Assembly (NCBI RefSeq): GCF_000498475.1
Contig: NZ_AVBI01000012.1
Location: forward strand, 124,001 to 188,000
Direction: 5' to 3'
Length of the DNA: 64,000 bases
Source of the DNA: Flavobacterium cauense R2A-7
Lineage (GTDB): Bacteria > Bacteroidota > Bacteroidia > Flavobacteriales > Flavobacteriaceae
Shown: in pieces, positions 27,785-36,301 of the stretch
How the letters are laid out: the number at the start of each line of letters is the position of its first letter
Numbering within the stretch: position 1 is the stretch's first letter
The notes under the pieces: model-generated
What the model saw: the letters and a program-made list of their open reading frames with translations, nothing else
The model's database searches: none
Told to the model about the DNA's origin: nothing
Program-made: the position numbers and the translations under genes

Positions 27785-28861
27785 ATGAAGCACTTTATCG
27801 TACCTCTTTTTTTTCTTGCTACCCTATTAAGTTGCAGCTCTGATTCGGAAGTTGTAACAGCAACGCCTACACCAACACCTGAAACCATGTATTTCCCACC
27901 CCTTACCGGTGACACTTGGGAAACAAAAAGCATTGCTGCTTTAGGCTGGAACCAATCGGCAGTAGCTCCTTTAGAAACTTATTTAAATGACAAGCACACG
28001 AAAAGCTTTATCATTCTTGTAAATGGTCGAATTGTCATGGAACGTTATTTCAACGGACACACCGCAACCGACAACTGGTATTGGGCCAGCGCCGGAAAAA
28101 CGCTTACCTCAACCATGACCGGAATTGCTCAACAGGACGGTTTTTTAAACATCAACAATAAGGTTTCCGACTATATCGGTACCGGATGGACCAGTGAAAC
28201 GCTGGCAAAAGAAAACCTGATTACCTGCAAACATTTACTGAGTATGACTTCAGGCTTAGACGATGCTTTGGGCGATGATGTAAGCCCAGCAAACCTACAA
28301 TACGTTGCTGATGCCGGAACAAGATGGGCCTACCACAATGTTTATGTAAAACTTCAGGATGTTGTTTCATCGGCTGCCGGACAAACCTGGAGCGCTTACT
28401 TTAACTCTAAACTAAGAGATAAGATTGGGATGAATGGCGCCTGGGTTCCAAACGGAGATTTAAGTGTTTATTGGAGCACCTCAAGAAGTATGGCACGTTT
28501 TGGTTTATTAGCATTAAATAATGGCAACTGGAATGGTACACAGATAATAAATACCGCTTATTTTCATGACGCTACGACCACATCACAAAACATAAATCTT
28601 GCGTATGGTTATTTGTGGTGGTTAAATGGAAAAAGCAGTTATCATTTACCGCAGAGTCAATTACAGTTACCCGGCAGTATTATTCCTTCCGGTCCGAACG
28701 ATATGTTCATGGCTTTGGGAAAAAATGATCAGAAGATTTATGTGATTCCGAGCAAAAAAATGGTCGTAATACGAATGGGTGATGCTGCAGACAATGTCAG
28801 TATGGCACTCTCCGATTTTGACGAAGTATTATGGCAAAAAATAAAGGCGTTATATGAATAA
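27785..28861 (+). CDS. Class C beta-lactamase-family serine hydrolase, lipoprotein
   Basis: The 358-residue product has a signal with a lipobox (FLATLLSC), so it is anchored in the envelope. The beta-lactamase fold shows the SxxK motif as S102-A-G-K105 and a Tyr motif in RWAYHNVYVKL. The third motif of true class C beta-lactamases (KTG or HTG) is not clear; SYHLPQSQLQLPGS and FMALGKNDQ occupy the region. An esterase or peptidase-like function is therefore as likely as beta-lactam hydrolysis. The gene is isolated; its stop codon lies inside the terminator hairpin. Confidence 0.85.
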   Translation: MKHFIVPLFFLATLLSCSSDSEVVTATPTPTPETMYFPPLTGDTWETKSIAALGWNQSAVAPLETYLNDKHTKSFIILVNGRIVMERYFNGHTATDNWYWASAGKTLTSTMTGIAQQDGFLNINNKVSDYIGTGWTSETLAKENLITCKHLLSMTSGLDDALGDDVSPANLQYVADAGTRWAYHNVYVKLQDVVSSAAGQTWSAYFNSKLRDKIGMNGAWVPNGDLSVYWSTSRSMARFGLLALNNGNWNGTQIINTAYFHDATTTSQNINLAYGYLWWLNGKSSYHLPQSQLQLPGSIIPSGPNDMFMALGKNDQKIYVIPSKKMVVIRMGDAADNVSMALSDFDEVLWQKIKALYE

Positions 28862-28872
28862 CGCCTTTATTT
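28839..28872. terminator. Bidirectional terminator overlapping a stop codon
   Basis: A perfect 15-bp stem (28839-28853 with 28858-28872, loop ATGA) contains the last codons and TAA of the serine hydrolase gene and ends one base before the stop codon of the opposing small gene. Confidence 0.85.
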
Positions 28873-29055
28873 TTATTTTTTACTGAAGAGTTTTATTAAT
28901 CCGTACAGAACTAACACAAATGCCAACAGTCGCATAATCATAAAAATATTCGGAAACTTCTTTTCGAGAAAATAAGACAATACTATCAGTAAAACCCCTG
29001 CCGCTAAAAAAGCCAAAGGTGATTTCGATCTAAAAAACTGAATAATTTTCTCCAT
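28873..29055 (-). CDS. Small two-helix membrane protein, 60 aa
   Basis: This protein of unknown function has two membrane helices (about residues 14-29 and 35-56) joined by a short basic turn (EKKFPN), with Lys-rich ends. It starts 6 bp after the stop of ftsY and so is probably co-transcribed with it. Small proteins of this shape next to ftsY recur in flavobacteria, as far as I recall. Confidence 0.7.
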   Translation of the reverse strand: MEKIIQFFRSKSPLAFLAAGVLLIVLSYFLEKKFPNIFMIMRLLAFVLVLYGLIKLFSKK

Positions 29056-29061
29056 AGGTCA

Positions 29062-30015
29062 TTATTTAAAGAAAGAATCCACAAACTCATATTTATTGAA
29101 TACCTGCAAATCTTCGATACCTTCTCCTACTCCAATGTATTTTACCGGAATCTGGAACTGATCGGAAATTCCGATTACTACTCCGCCTTTTGCTGTACCG
29201 TCTAATTTAGTAACCGCCAAGCAGGAAACTTCGGTTGCAGCCGTGAATTGTTTCGCCTGTTCAAAAGCATTTTGACCTGTCGAACCGTCCAACACTAATA
29301 ATACGTCATGCGGTGCGTCATCCACCACTTTTTGCATTACGCGTTTCACCTTGGTTAGTTCGTTCATTAATCCTACTTTGTTATGCAAACGGCCTGCAGT
29401 ATCAATGATTACCACATCGGCATTTTGCGCTACTGCAGATTGCAGAGTATCAAAAGCAACGGAAGCAGGATCACTCCCCATTTGCTGGCGAACGATAGGC
29501 ACACCTACTCTGTCCGCCCAAATTTGTAACTGATCGATGGCTGCAGCACGGAACGTATCAGCAGCGCCCAGAACCACACTGTGTCCCGCTTTTTTGAATT
29601 GGTAGGCCAATTTTCCTATGGTTGTTGTTTTTCCTACTCCGTTTACACCCACCACCATAATCACGTAAGGTTTTTTATTGGCAGGAATTTCGAATTCGGT
29701 AGCTTCTCCGGAATTGGTTTCCGACAATAAACCGGCGATTTCATCGCGAAGGATTTCATTTAGTTCGTCGGTTCCCAAATATTTGTCTTTGGAAACACGC
29801 TCTTCGATGCGCTCGATGATTTTTAGGGTAGTATTTACCCCCACGTCGGAAGCCACTAAAATTTCTTCCAGATTATCGAGAACCTCATCGTCTACTTTTG
29901 ATTTCCCGGCAACCGCTTTGGTTAACTTCGAAAAAAAAGAAGCTTTTGATTTTTCAAGACCTTTGTCTAAGGTTTCCTTTTTTTCAGATGAAAATATTTT
30001 TTTAAAAAAATTCAT
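29062..30015 (-). CDS. ftsY: Signal recognition particle receptor FtsY
   Basis: FtsY is the SRP docking GTPase that delivers nascent membrane proteins to the translocon. At 317 residues it is the short form without an acidic A domain. It shows the N domain, the P loop GVNGVGKTTTIGKLA near residue 120, the DTFRAAAIDQL motif, DTAGRLHNK and TKLDGTAKGG, ending with the GEGIEDLQVF(N) signature. Palindromic element copy C and the DUF4295 gene lie upstream. Confidence 0.96.
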   Translation of the reverse strand: MNFFKKIFSSEKKETLDKGLEKSKASFFSKLTKAVAGKSKVDDEVLDNLEEILVASDVGVNTTLKIIERIEERVSKDKYLGTDELNEILRDEIAGLLSETNSGEATEFEIPANKKPYVIMVVGVNGVGKTTTIGKLAYQFKKAGHSVVLGAADTFRAAAIDQLQIWADRVGVPIVRQQMGSDPASVAFDTLQSAVAQNADVVIIDTAGRLHNKVGLMNELTKVKRVMQKVVDDAPHDVLLVLDGSTGQNAFEQAKQFTAATEVSCLAVTKLDGTAKGGVVIGISDQFQIPVKYIGVGEGIEDLQVFNKYEFVDSFFK

Positions 30016-30071
30016 TCTAAATATGAATTACAAGTTATGGTTTATGACTAAAAGAAGCTCTACTACTTTCT

Positions 30072-30153
30072 TTAGCCCTGATGGAAGCGGCATCCTTTTT
30101 TTGGTGGCTGAGGCTCTCGAAGCCATCAAAAAAAGATACAGCGGACAGCAGGA
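30072..30153 (+). repeat. Palindromic intergenic element, copy C
   Basis: The 5' arm is TAGCCCTGATGGAAGCGGCATC. The stem pairs 30095-30109 with 30121-30135 (15 bp, one G-T pair) around the tip GAGGCTCTCGA, and the 3' arm is GATACAGCGGACAGCAGGAA. CCTG and CAGG at the arm ends can pair. It lies between ftsY and DUF4295. Confidence 0.85.
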
Positions 30154-30211
30154 AATACGATTAAAGAAAGCGCAAACGATTGGCTCCAAAACTCAGCAAA
30201 TATAAAAATAA

Positions 30212-30241
30212 AAAAGCTACTTCCGTATGAAAGTAGCTTTT
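30212..30241 (-). terminator. Terminator 3' of the ribosomal/DUF4295 unit
   Basis: AAAAGCTACTT and AAGTAGCTTTT form an 11-bp stem. On the minus strand it is followed by T-rich sequence, closing the DUF4295 gene. Confidence 0.8.
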
Positions 30242-30261
30242 CTATATATTGTATAACGGAA

Positions 30262-30414
30262 TTATTTCTTACTTAAGAAAGCATCCACTTCTTCTGGAGA
30301 CATAACTGACTCAACAAAAGTATAAGCACCCGTTTTAGGTGATTTTACCATCTTGATAGCTTTAGTCAATCTCTTTGAAGCTGTCTGTAATGTTGCAACG
30401 GTTTTCTTTGCCAT
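30262..30414 (-). CDS. DUF4295 family protein, 50 aa
   Basis: The reverse strand encodes MAKKTVATLQTASKRLTKAI followed by KMVKSPKTGAYTFVESVMSP and a short acidic end. This basic, very small protein is typical of Bacteroidota, where it lies directly after rpmG (L33) and before ftsY, as here. It is thought to be ribosome-associated because of this context; direct evidence cannot be seen here. It is easily missed owing to its length. Confidence 0.92.
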   Translation of the reverse strand: MAKKTVATLQTASKRLTKAIKMVKSPKTGAYTFVESVMSPEEVDAFLSKK

Positions 30415-30439
30415 GACTTACTATGTTTTTATTTGAATT

Positions 30440-30465
30440 AAAAAACTCAAATGTGACCATTTGAG
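30440..30465 (-). terminator. Attenuator-like hairpin between rpmG and DUF4295
   Basis: On the minus strand CTCAAATG-GTCA-CATTTGAG is followed by TTTTTT, a weak intrinsic terminator inside the operon. It could lower read-through into DUF4295. Confidence 0.6.
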
Positions 30466-30482
30466 ATTTATTAAATCTCTAA

Positions 30483-30665
30483 TTATTTAATTTCTTTATG
30501 AACAGTTACTCTTTTTAAGATTGGATTAAACTTTTTAATCTCTAATCTATCTGGAGTATTCTTTTTGTTTTTAGTCGTAATGTAACGAGACGTTCCTGGC
30601 ACACCAGAAGTTTTGTGCTCTGTACATTCTAAAATAACTTGGATTCTATTACCTTTCTTTGCCAT
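30483..30665 (-). CDS. rpmG: 50S ribosomal protein L33
   Basis: The 60-residue product ([20 protein letters not shown], ending [10 protein letters not shown]) is a typical L33. It has a single Cys (Cys14) and lacks the paired CxxC motifs, i.e. it is a zinc-independent form. It starts 27 bp after rpmB and precedes DUF4295. Confidence 0.96.
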
Positions 30666-30692
30666 CTTGATATATTATTTAAGGTTACGGAA

Positions 30693-30929
30693 TTATTTAA
30701 CAAATCCGTTAGCTTTAGCTTCTTTCAAAACCGCAGCGATACCATTTTTATTAATCGTTTTTAAAGCAGATGTAGATATTCTTAAAGTTACCCATCTGTC
30801 TTCTTCAGGAATGTAGAAACGTTTCTTTACTAAGTTTACACTAAATTTTCTTTTAGTTTTGTTCATAGCGTGAGAAACATTGTTTCCAACCATTGCTCTC
30901 TTACCTGTAAGTTCACAAACTCTTGACAT
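30693..30929 (-). CDS. rpmB: 50S ribosomal protein L28
   Basis: The 78-residue L28 begins [20 protein letters not shown] and contains [18 protein letters not shown]. It is the first gene of the rpmB-rpmG-DUF4295 unit. A one-mismatch -7 box (TTTCTTTG, 30968-30975) precedes it in the TTTGCACC context common at flavobacterial ribosomal genes. Confidence 0.96.
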   Translation of the reverse strand: MSRVCELTGKRAMVGNNVSHAMNKTKRKFSVNLVKKRFYIPEEDRWVTLRISTSALKTINKNGIAAVLKEAKANGFVK

Positions 30930-31008
30930 TGTACTTATCTTTATATTCGTTATTCAAAATCAGGGTGCAAAGAAACAAAAAAGAAACCTATTACACAAAC
31001 TATTTCAA

Positions 31009-32256
31009 TTAGTTTTTTAAAATTTCTTTGTAAATTTTCTCCAAGGCTTTGTTAACCGCCCTATCTATCACTTTTTCACGGGGTTGTCCGAAGTTAAATT
31101 CTTCCGTTTCTACTCCGTTAGGCGTCGCAATTGAAACAATAACCGCACCCACTTCCGCATCGGCATCACCTTTGTTCGGGCCAGCATTTCCGGTAGTAGC
31201 TATCGCATAATCGGTTTTCATTATACTCTGGATATTGAGCGCCATAGCTTCCGCCACTTCTTTACTAACCACAGAATATTTATCGATTGTTTGTTGCGAA
31301 ACTCCCAACACATTTACTTTAGTTTCGGTAGCATAGCTTACGACACTGCCCTTAAAATAAGCGGACGAACCCGCCACCGAAGTTAATGTTGCTGCAATTT
31401 TTCCTCCAGTACAGCTTTCTGCTGTTGCAATGGTTTTTCCTTTTTCACGGAATAATTTCCCTAAAACCACTTCAATACTTTCGCCATCGTCGTAACCAAT
31501 AATGGCCTCATGAATGATTTTATCCAATTTCACCACCTCATCGGCAATCGCTTGATGTAAAAGTACTTCGTTAGTTCCGCGAGCGGAAAGTCGCAAACGC
31601 ACTTGTCCTGCGTTAGGCAAATACGCTAGTTTAATAAACTCGGGTAAATTATCTTCCCAGGATTCGATTCTTTCCGCTAAGGCACTTTCCCCAACACCAT
31701 AGGTTCGGATGGTTTTATGAACGATGTACGGTCGGTCGAATTTGGCAACAAGTTTCGGAATCACTTCGTTTTCAATGAGGTGTTTCATTTCAAAAGGCAC
31801 ACCCGGCAGGGAAATGAAAACGGTATTTTCCTTCTCCATCCACATTCCGGGAGCAGTACCCACCGCATTAAACAAAACGGTACATTTCGAGGGCACCAAT
31901 GCCTGATCTTTATTGAGTTGCGTAATAGGGCGCTTGAAATAGTTTTCGATTAATTCCGTTACATGAGCCAATACCTTTTGATTGGTAACCAGTTCATCCT
32001 GAAAATAATCGCAGAAGGTTTTTTTAGTAATATCGTCCTTGGTAGGTCCTAAACCACCTGTAATAACAACTACATCCGAATGATTTTGAAGTTTAGAAAA
32101 AGTATCTAAAATGTGCTGCTTGTCATCGGTAATAGAAATCATCTCATGAACACCGATTCCTATTTTATCTAACGATTTGGCTATAAAACCCGAATTTGTA
32201 TCAATAATTTGCCCGATGAGAATTTCATCGCCAATAGTAACAATGGTTGCTTTCAT
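31009..32256 (-). CDS. cinA: CinA-family nicotinamide-nucleotide amidohydrolase
   Basis: The 415-residue protein has both CinA domains. The N-terminal MoCF-like (COG1058) domain begins [20 protein letters not shown] with [11 protein letters not shown]; the C-terminal amidohydrolase domain has [20 protein letters not shown] and [10 protein letters not shown]. CinA deamidates NMN in pyridine nucleotide recycling and may also hydrolyse ADP-ribose. A promoter of the flavobacterial type precedes it. Confidence 0.95.
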   Translation of the reverse strand: MKATIVTIGDEILIGQIIDTNSGFIAKSLDKIGIGVHEMISITDDKQHILDTFSKLQNHSDVVVITGGLGPTKDDITKKTFCDYFQDELVTNQKVLAHVTELIENYFKRPITQLNKDQALVPSKCTVLFNAVGTAPGMWMEKENTVFISLPGVPFEMKHLIENEVIPKLVAKFDRPYIVHKTIRTYGVGESALAERIESWEDNLPEFIKLAYLPNAGQVRLRLSARGTNEVLLHQAIADEVVKLDKIIHEAIIGYDDGESIEVVLGKLFREKGKTIATAESCTGGKIAATLTSVAGSSAYFKGSVVSYATETKVNVLGVSQQTIDKYSVVSKEVAEAMALNIQSIMKTDYAIATTGNAGPNKGDADAEVGAVIVSIATPNGVETEEFNFGQPREKVIDRAVNKALEKIYKEILKN

Positions 32257-32275
32257 TTTTTTTGATTGTGGAAAA

Positions 32276-32306
32276 CAAATATACTAAGCTTTTCCTACAG
32301 CATCAA
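32276..32306 (-). promoter_or_regulatory. cinA promoter TTG-N20-TATATTTG
   Basis: TATATTTG (32276-32283) and TTG (32304-32306) on the minus strand are 20 bp apart; the leader to the ATG is about 18 nt. Confidence 0.65.
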
Positions 32307-32374
32307 GAAAAAACAAGCATTAACATTACATTGTGAAATGTTTAGCGAATCAAAATCTCCAAACAAAATACTCA

Positions 32375-32725
32375 TTAAGGATTAACAAGTGCGTCAATGG
32401 TTTTGAGCACCAGCATCAACACTATAAATACCCCAACTAGTTTCAAATAAAGATTCATAAACTTACGCTGATCGCCAAATACCGAATATTCCAATATTTC
32501 AGAAAGCACAATAATGTCAGTATTTTCCAAAAAAGAATCTATCACCGGCTTGTCTTTATCCAGCAAATAGTACTGCATCAAGGAACCCGAAGAAGACACA
32601 GCAGTTTGACTGACATAAAAATCCAATCCTTTTTGGTTTAATTCCTGCTCAAAAAGCAAAACATCTTTAGCATGGACATCTACTTTAAAATGATTCTTAA
32701 ACTTTACACTAATGGTCTTTGGCAT
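32375..32725 (-). CDS. Hypothetical membrane-anchored protein, 116 aa
   Basis: I do not recognise the family. The soluble N-terminal 85 residues are mixed alpha/beta (VKFKNHFKVDVHAKDVLLFE). A single hydrophobic helix close to the C-terminus (VGVFIVLMLVLKTI) suggests tail anchoring in the inner membrane. It starts 12 bp after the Hpt gene stop and is likely the last gene of an FAH-Hpt unit. Confidence 0.65.
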   Translation of the reverse strand: MPKTISVKFKNHFKVDVHAKDVLLFEQELNQKGLDFYVSQTAVSSSGSLMQYYLLDKDKPVIDSFLENTDIIVLSEILEYSVFGDQRKFMNLYLKLVGVFIVLMLVLKTIDALVNP

Positions 32726-32737
32726 GGTATCTGAAAG

Positions 32738-33082
32738 TTAAATATTGTAGTCTTTTTTTACTTCTTTCAGGGCGTTGTCAATGTGTTCTTTTAAACTTTT
32801 AAAAACTTCTTTAATCTCTTTTTTCTTGCCTTCGGATTTGGTCCATTCCATAACCTGAAGATTTTCTTCATAGGCTAAATCCATTCCCAATAAATCCAAG
32901 GTAGGTTTGATTTTATGGGAAGAGGCGTATGTTTTTGCATAATCTTTTTCTTCAATACCTTCTTTTATGGATTTTAATTCCTGAGGCACCTCTTCAACAA
33001 AAAGATTAATGATTTGCTGTGCAAACTCGGTATCGTTGTCCGAGATTTCATAGACTTTTGATAAGTTATAATGTAATGCCAT
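32738..33082 (-). CDS. Stand-alone Hpt (histidine phosphotransfer) protein
   Basis: The 114-residue helical protein matches the four-helix Hpt fold, with the phosphoacceptor His56 in the SSHKIKPTLDLLGM motif and an upstream helix starting FAQQIINLFVEEVPQEL. It would shuttle phosphate between a hybrid kinase receiver and a response regulator. No response regulator is next to it; the hybrid kinase at 9752-11866 lacks an Hpt and is a candidate partner by logic only. Its ATG directly follows the TAA of the FAH-family gene. Confidence 0.88.
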   Translation of the reverse strand: MALHYNLSKVYEISDNDTEFAQQIINLFVEEVPQELKSIKEGIEEKDYAKTYASSHKIKPTLDLLGMDLAYEENLQVMEWTKSEGKKKEIKEVFKSLKEHIDNALKEVKKDYNI

Positions 33083-33694
33083 TTACTTTACCTGTATTCT
33101 AAAAAGTTGTTCTCCTTCTATATAACCTTCCAAAACGTCATTCGGTTGCACTTTAGCCACTCCGGCAGGCGTTCCTGTGAAAATTATATCACCCGTTTTT
33201 AATGTGAAATATTGCGACACATAAGCAATCAGTTCGTCAATTTTCCACAACATATGACTGGTGTTTCCACGCTGAACTGTCTTTCCGTTATTGGTTAATT
33301 CAAAGTTAATATTTTCCAGCGAACTGAATTTTTTTTTCGATAAAAAGTCACTTATAATCGCTGAATGGTCAAACGCCTTTGCTTTTTCCCAAGGAAGCCC
33401 TTTACTTTTCAATTCGGCTTGTACATCGCGGGCCGTAAAATCAATTCCAAGACCAATTTCATCATAATATTTATGGGCAAATTTTGGATCGATATACTTG
33501 CCTACCTTATTAATTTTGACGAGAATTTCAACTTCATGATGCACATCATCACTAAACTCCGGAATCACAAAAGGGGTTTGTTTAGGCAAAACAGCAGTAT
33601 CCGGTTTCATAAAGATGACCGGTTCGCTCGGACGTTCGTTATTCAGTTCTGAAATATGGTCGGCATAATTACGGCCGATGCAGATTATTTTCAT
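33083..33694 (-). CDS. Fumarylacetoacetate hydrolase family protein
   Basis: The 203-residue protein has the single-domain FAH fold: MKIICIGRNYADHISELNN at the start, the metal-binding HHEVEILVKI near residue 55 and a C-terminal GDIIFTGTPAGVAKV. Members act as acylpyruvate hydrolases or oxaloacetate decarboxylases/tautomerases; the exact substrate is not evident. It precedes the Hpt gene without a gap. Its ATG is directly preceded by an unusual ACT-octamer array. Confidence 0.9.
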   Translation of the reverse strand: MKIICIGRNYADHISELNNERPSEPVIFMKPDTAVLPKQTPFVIPEFSDDVHHEVEILVKINKVGKYIDPKFAHKYYDEIGLGIDFTARDVQAELKSKGLPWEKAKAFDHSAIISDFLSKKKFSSLENINFELTNNGKTVQRGNTSHMLWKIDELIAYVSQYFTLKTGDIIFTGTPAGVAKVQPNDVLEGYIEGEQLFRIQVK

Positions 33695-33737
33695 TTTTTG
33701 AGTGGCTAAGTTACTAAGTCGCTGAGTTACTAAGTTT
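33695..33737 (-). repeat. ACT-octamer array in front of the FAH start codon
   Basis: On the minus strand the 43 bases before the ATG are built of units such as ACTTAGTA, ACTCAGCG, ACTTAGTA, ACTTAGCC and ACT. Including the ATG, 38 of 46 positions are identical to the leader of the adenosyltransferase gene at 45355-45400. Confidence 0.8.
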
Positions 33738-33739
33738 TT

Positions 33740-34513
33740 TTATTGTTTTGTATTCAGTTTTCTTAATTTAATGGCAGTTAACACTTTTTTGGTATACAAT
33801 GGAAAATCGGCGTTCTGAATCCAGCCGAAATAGCCCGGCTCTTTTTCCAAAACCTCATCCACTAAAGCGCCTTTGTGTTTTCCGAAAGTGAAAATTTCCT
33901 GACCTTCAGCATTCAAGGCAATAAATCCAGCAAAATCAACCGTTTTTTTACGAGTAGTAAATTCAGATAAGGATTTCATGTCGTTTTCCAATTCAGGATA
34001 ACGTTCCAATTGCGCTTTTAGTATCTCATAGGTTGCCATTGTATCGGCTTCGGCACTATGAGCATTCTCAAGACTTTCACCACAATAGAATTTGTATGCC
34101 GCACTTAAAGTTCGCTCTTCCATTTTATGGAAAATTGTCTGCACATCGACCGACACTCGGTTTTTCATATCGAAATCCACTTCAGCACGCAATAATTCTT
34201 CAGCCAAAAGCGGAATATCAAAACGATCCGAATTAAAGCCGGCCAAATCCGAATCCTTAATCATATTATGTACCTGAGAAGCTAATTCTTTAAAAGTAGG
34301 CTCGTTTGCTACTTTTTCATTGGTAATTCCGTGCACCGCTGTCGATTGGGGCGGAATTGGGATGGTTGGGTTTACCAGCCAGGTTTTACTCTCTTTATTT
34401 CCGTTGGGGTAGATTTTTACAATTGCAATTTCCACTATTCGGTCTTTGGCTACATCAATTCCTGTAGTTTCAAGGTCAAAGAAACAAATAGGGCGGTTCA
34501 GTTTTAATTCCAT
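33740..34513 (-). CDS. DEDD-family 3'-5' exonuclease
   Basis: The 257-residue protein belongs to the DnaQ-like exonucleases. Exo I is FFDLETTGID (Asp13 and Glu15), Exo II includes AGFNSDRFDIPLL, and Exo III HSAEADTMATYEIL carries the His of the DEDDh type. About 80 C-terminal residues (ITFGKHKGALVDEVLEKEPGYFGWI, approximately) form an extra domain seen in flavobacterial homologues. Proofreading, repair or RNA trimming are all possible. It has its own promoter. Confidence 0.9.
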   Translation of the reverse strand: MELKLNRPICFFDLETTGIDVAKDRIVEIAIVKIYPNGNKESKTWLVNPTIPIPPQSTAVHGITNEKVANEPTFKELASQVHNMIKDSDLAGFNSDRFDIPLLAEELLRAEVDFDMKNRVSVDVQTIFHKMEERTLSAAYKFYCGESLENAHSAEADTMATYEILKAQLERYPELENDMKSLSEFTTRKKTVDFAGFIALNAEGQEIFTFGKHKGALVDEVLEKEPGYFGWIQNADFPLYTKKVLTAIKLRKLNTKQ

Positions 34514-34532
34514 TACTCTTTATTATATGTTA

Positions 34533-34561
34533 CAAATATAGTGGAATCAGCATCAAATCAA
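34533..34561 (-). promoter_or_regulatory. Exonuclease gene promoter TTG-N18-TATATTTG
   Basis: On the minus strand TATATTTG (34533-34540) follows TTG (34559-34561) by 18 bp, 20 nt before the ATG. Confidence 0.65.
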
Positions 34562-34566
34562 AATAA

Positions 34567-34591
34567 AAACCCATCGGATAACGACGGGTTT
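34567..34591 (-). terminator. Terminator after the delta-60 repeat gene
   Basis: AAAACCCATCG and CGACGGGTTTT pair with one mismatch; a T run follows on the minus strand. It overlaps the upstream region of the exonuclease promoter. Confidence 0.7.
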
Positions 34592-34609
34592 TACAATTTA
34601 TTTCGACAA

Positions 34610-36181
34610 TTATCGCTTGAGCATTCTAATATTCTTGACTTGATTCCCATTAGTAATTTTTAAAAAATATACTCCTTGAGACAAGTGTTCAGATACCTGA
34701 AATTGCTGCGTTCCAAAACCGTTGTTGAACGCTTTGTTCTCCAGCAAATTTACTACTTTTTTTCCGGCAGCATTGTATAGGTTTGCAGACAATACCGCCG
34801 GTTGGTCCAAATAGAAATCCAAGTTTAAAATCTCTTTGACCGGATTTGGATAAACTATAAAATTACTTTTCTGAAAACTCAAATTGCTGCCATCCGTTAA
34901 TGTTTCACCAGAACCGTATCGCAACACCAAAGTATGAGGATGACTGGAAAGATATGCTTCGGAAAAAGTAGCCCCTACCACAATTTTCCCATCCATTTGT
35001 ATTGCCACTGAAGTCGCAGCACCCCTTGTATTATTTCCGGCCGATGTGCTAACCAAACCATTATCTCCAAAATCAGGATCAGCCAATCCGTTACTTTGAT
35101 ACCTGCTCAAACCAATCACAACAGGGTTAGCATAAATTCCGGAATCATAACTTCCGGCAACTATTATTTTGCCGTTAGCCTGCAATTCCATGGCTGCGCA
35201 AGGTGCCAGCAATTTAGCAATTCCATTATTTCCGAAATTCAAATCATAATCTCCTTCCGCCATCAGACAAGCCAACTGATGATTAAAAACATACATTCCT
35301 TCATCAATATAATAAGACGACAATGAAATCACGATGTTTCCATTCGTTTGTACCTTCATCGCAGTTACTTCATCAACAGGTTCCAAATCGATTATCTTCA
35401 CTCCGGCTGTTCCGAAAGTCGAATCAATTGCCCCATCATTTGCATAGCGCAAAACCGCCACGTTCCTATTTTGGCTATCACCGAAAGCGCCTCCAACCAG
35501 TATTTTACCATCCGGCAAAACCACTATAGCCTTGACCGATACGCCTTGGGAATCGATTGTTATATCCACGGTTCCGTCAACCCCAAAATTAGAATCTATG
35601 GAACCGTCACTTTTATAACGCATTAATTGACATTGATTTAATGTAAATGGAATCCTGTCTGTTGCTACAATTACACCTCCGTCAGACTGTAGCGAAAAAG
35701 CATTGATAACCGAAGCATCATTGATTACAAAACCCTGATTTCCAAAATTTTCATCAAGTGTCCCATTCGGATTATAACGTACCAAGAATGATTTTGAATA
35801 CTCTGCTCCATCACTATAAATGGTTCCCATGGCTAAAATTTTACCATCGGGCTGCAACAACAGGGAATTTATTCTGGGACGTTCATCAAACGGATTCACA
35901 ACCATCCCTTCCACTCCGAATGTTGAATTAACCGAACCGTCTACATTATACCGGATTATAAAATATTTTTGATAGGTTCCATGATTGTGGAATACACCGG
36001 CTGCAATTATTTTTTTATCCGGTTGCGTAATTACAGAAGTGATTTCAGACTCATAGGTTCCAAAATCAAGATACAACTTTCCTCCGGAAGCAAACGTATC
36101 GTAAAGCATTCCGCCTTGTGAAAAGGCTATCTGAAAAATGAAGATTAGGGCAGTCACGAAGAGAAAAGTAATTTTATTCAT
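34610..36181 (-). CDS. Delta-60 repeat protein with T9SS type-A sorting domain
   Basis: The 523-residue secreted protein has a signal peptide (ending QIAFSQG). About seven delta-60-type repeats follow, visible as LQPDGKILAMGT, RYNPNGTLDENFGNQG, VLPDGKILVGGAF and RYANDGAIDSTFGTAG, probably a beta-propeller. The last 75 residues (FIVYPNPVKEILNLDF, GKKVVNLL, SQGVYFLKIT, ending IRMLKR) are a type-A T9SS sorting domain. It is likely exported to the surface or medium; the ligand is unknown. Confidence 0.92.
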   Translation of the reverse strand: MNKITFLFVTALIFIFQIAFSQGGMLYDTFASGGKLYLDFGTYESEITSVITQPDKKIIAAGVFHNHGTYQKYFIIRYNVDGSVNSTFGVEGMVVNPFDERPRINSLLLQPDGKILAMGTIYSDGAEYSKSFLVRYNPNGTLDENFGNQGFVINDASVINAFSLQSDGGVIVATDRIPFTLNQCQLMRYKSDGSIDSNFGVDGTVDITIDSQGVSVKAIVVLPDGKILVGGAFGDSQNRNVAVLRYANDGAIDSTFGTAGVKIIDLEPVDEVTAMKVQTNGNIVISLSSYYIDEGMYVFNHQLACLMAEGDYDLNFGNNGIAKLLAPCAAMELQANGKIIVAGSYDSGIYANPVVIGLSRYQSNGLADPDFGDNGLVSTSAGNNTRGAATSVAIQMDGKIVVGATFSEAYLSSHPHTLVLRYGSGETLTDGSNLSFQKSNFIVYPNPVKEILNLDFYLDQPAVLSANLYNAAGKKVVNLLENKAFNNGFGTQQFQVSEHLSQGVYFLKITNGNQVKNIRMLKR

Positions 36182-36251
36182 AACTGTAAATATTTGACAA
36201 CCACTAATTTACAAATAAATACATTACAGAATTCGTATTTCTTTGAAACAA

Positions 36252-36279
36252 AAAAAGACCTCAAAAATGAGGTCTTTTT
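36252..36279 (-). terminator. Terminator after the E2 gene
   Basis: AAAAAGACCTC and GAGGTCTTTTT flank AAAAAT. It lies between the E2 stop and the delta-60 gene's upstream region and is symmetric. Confidence 0.85.
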
Positions 36280-36301
36280 ATATCTGAATAACTATATTTT
36301 C

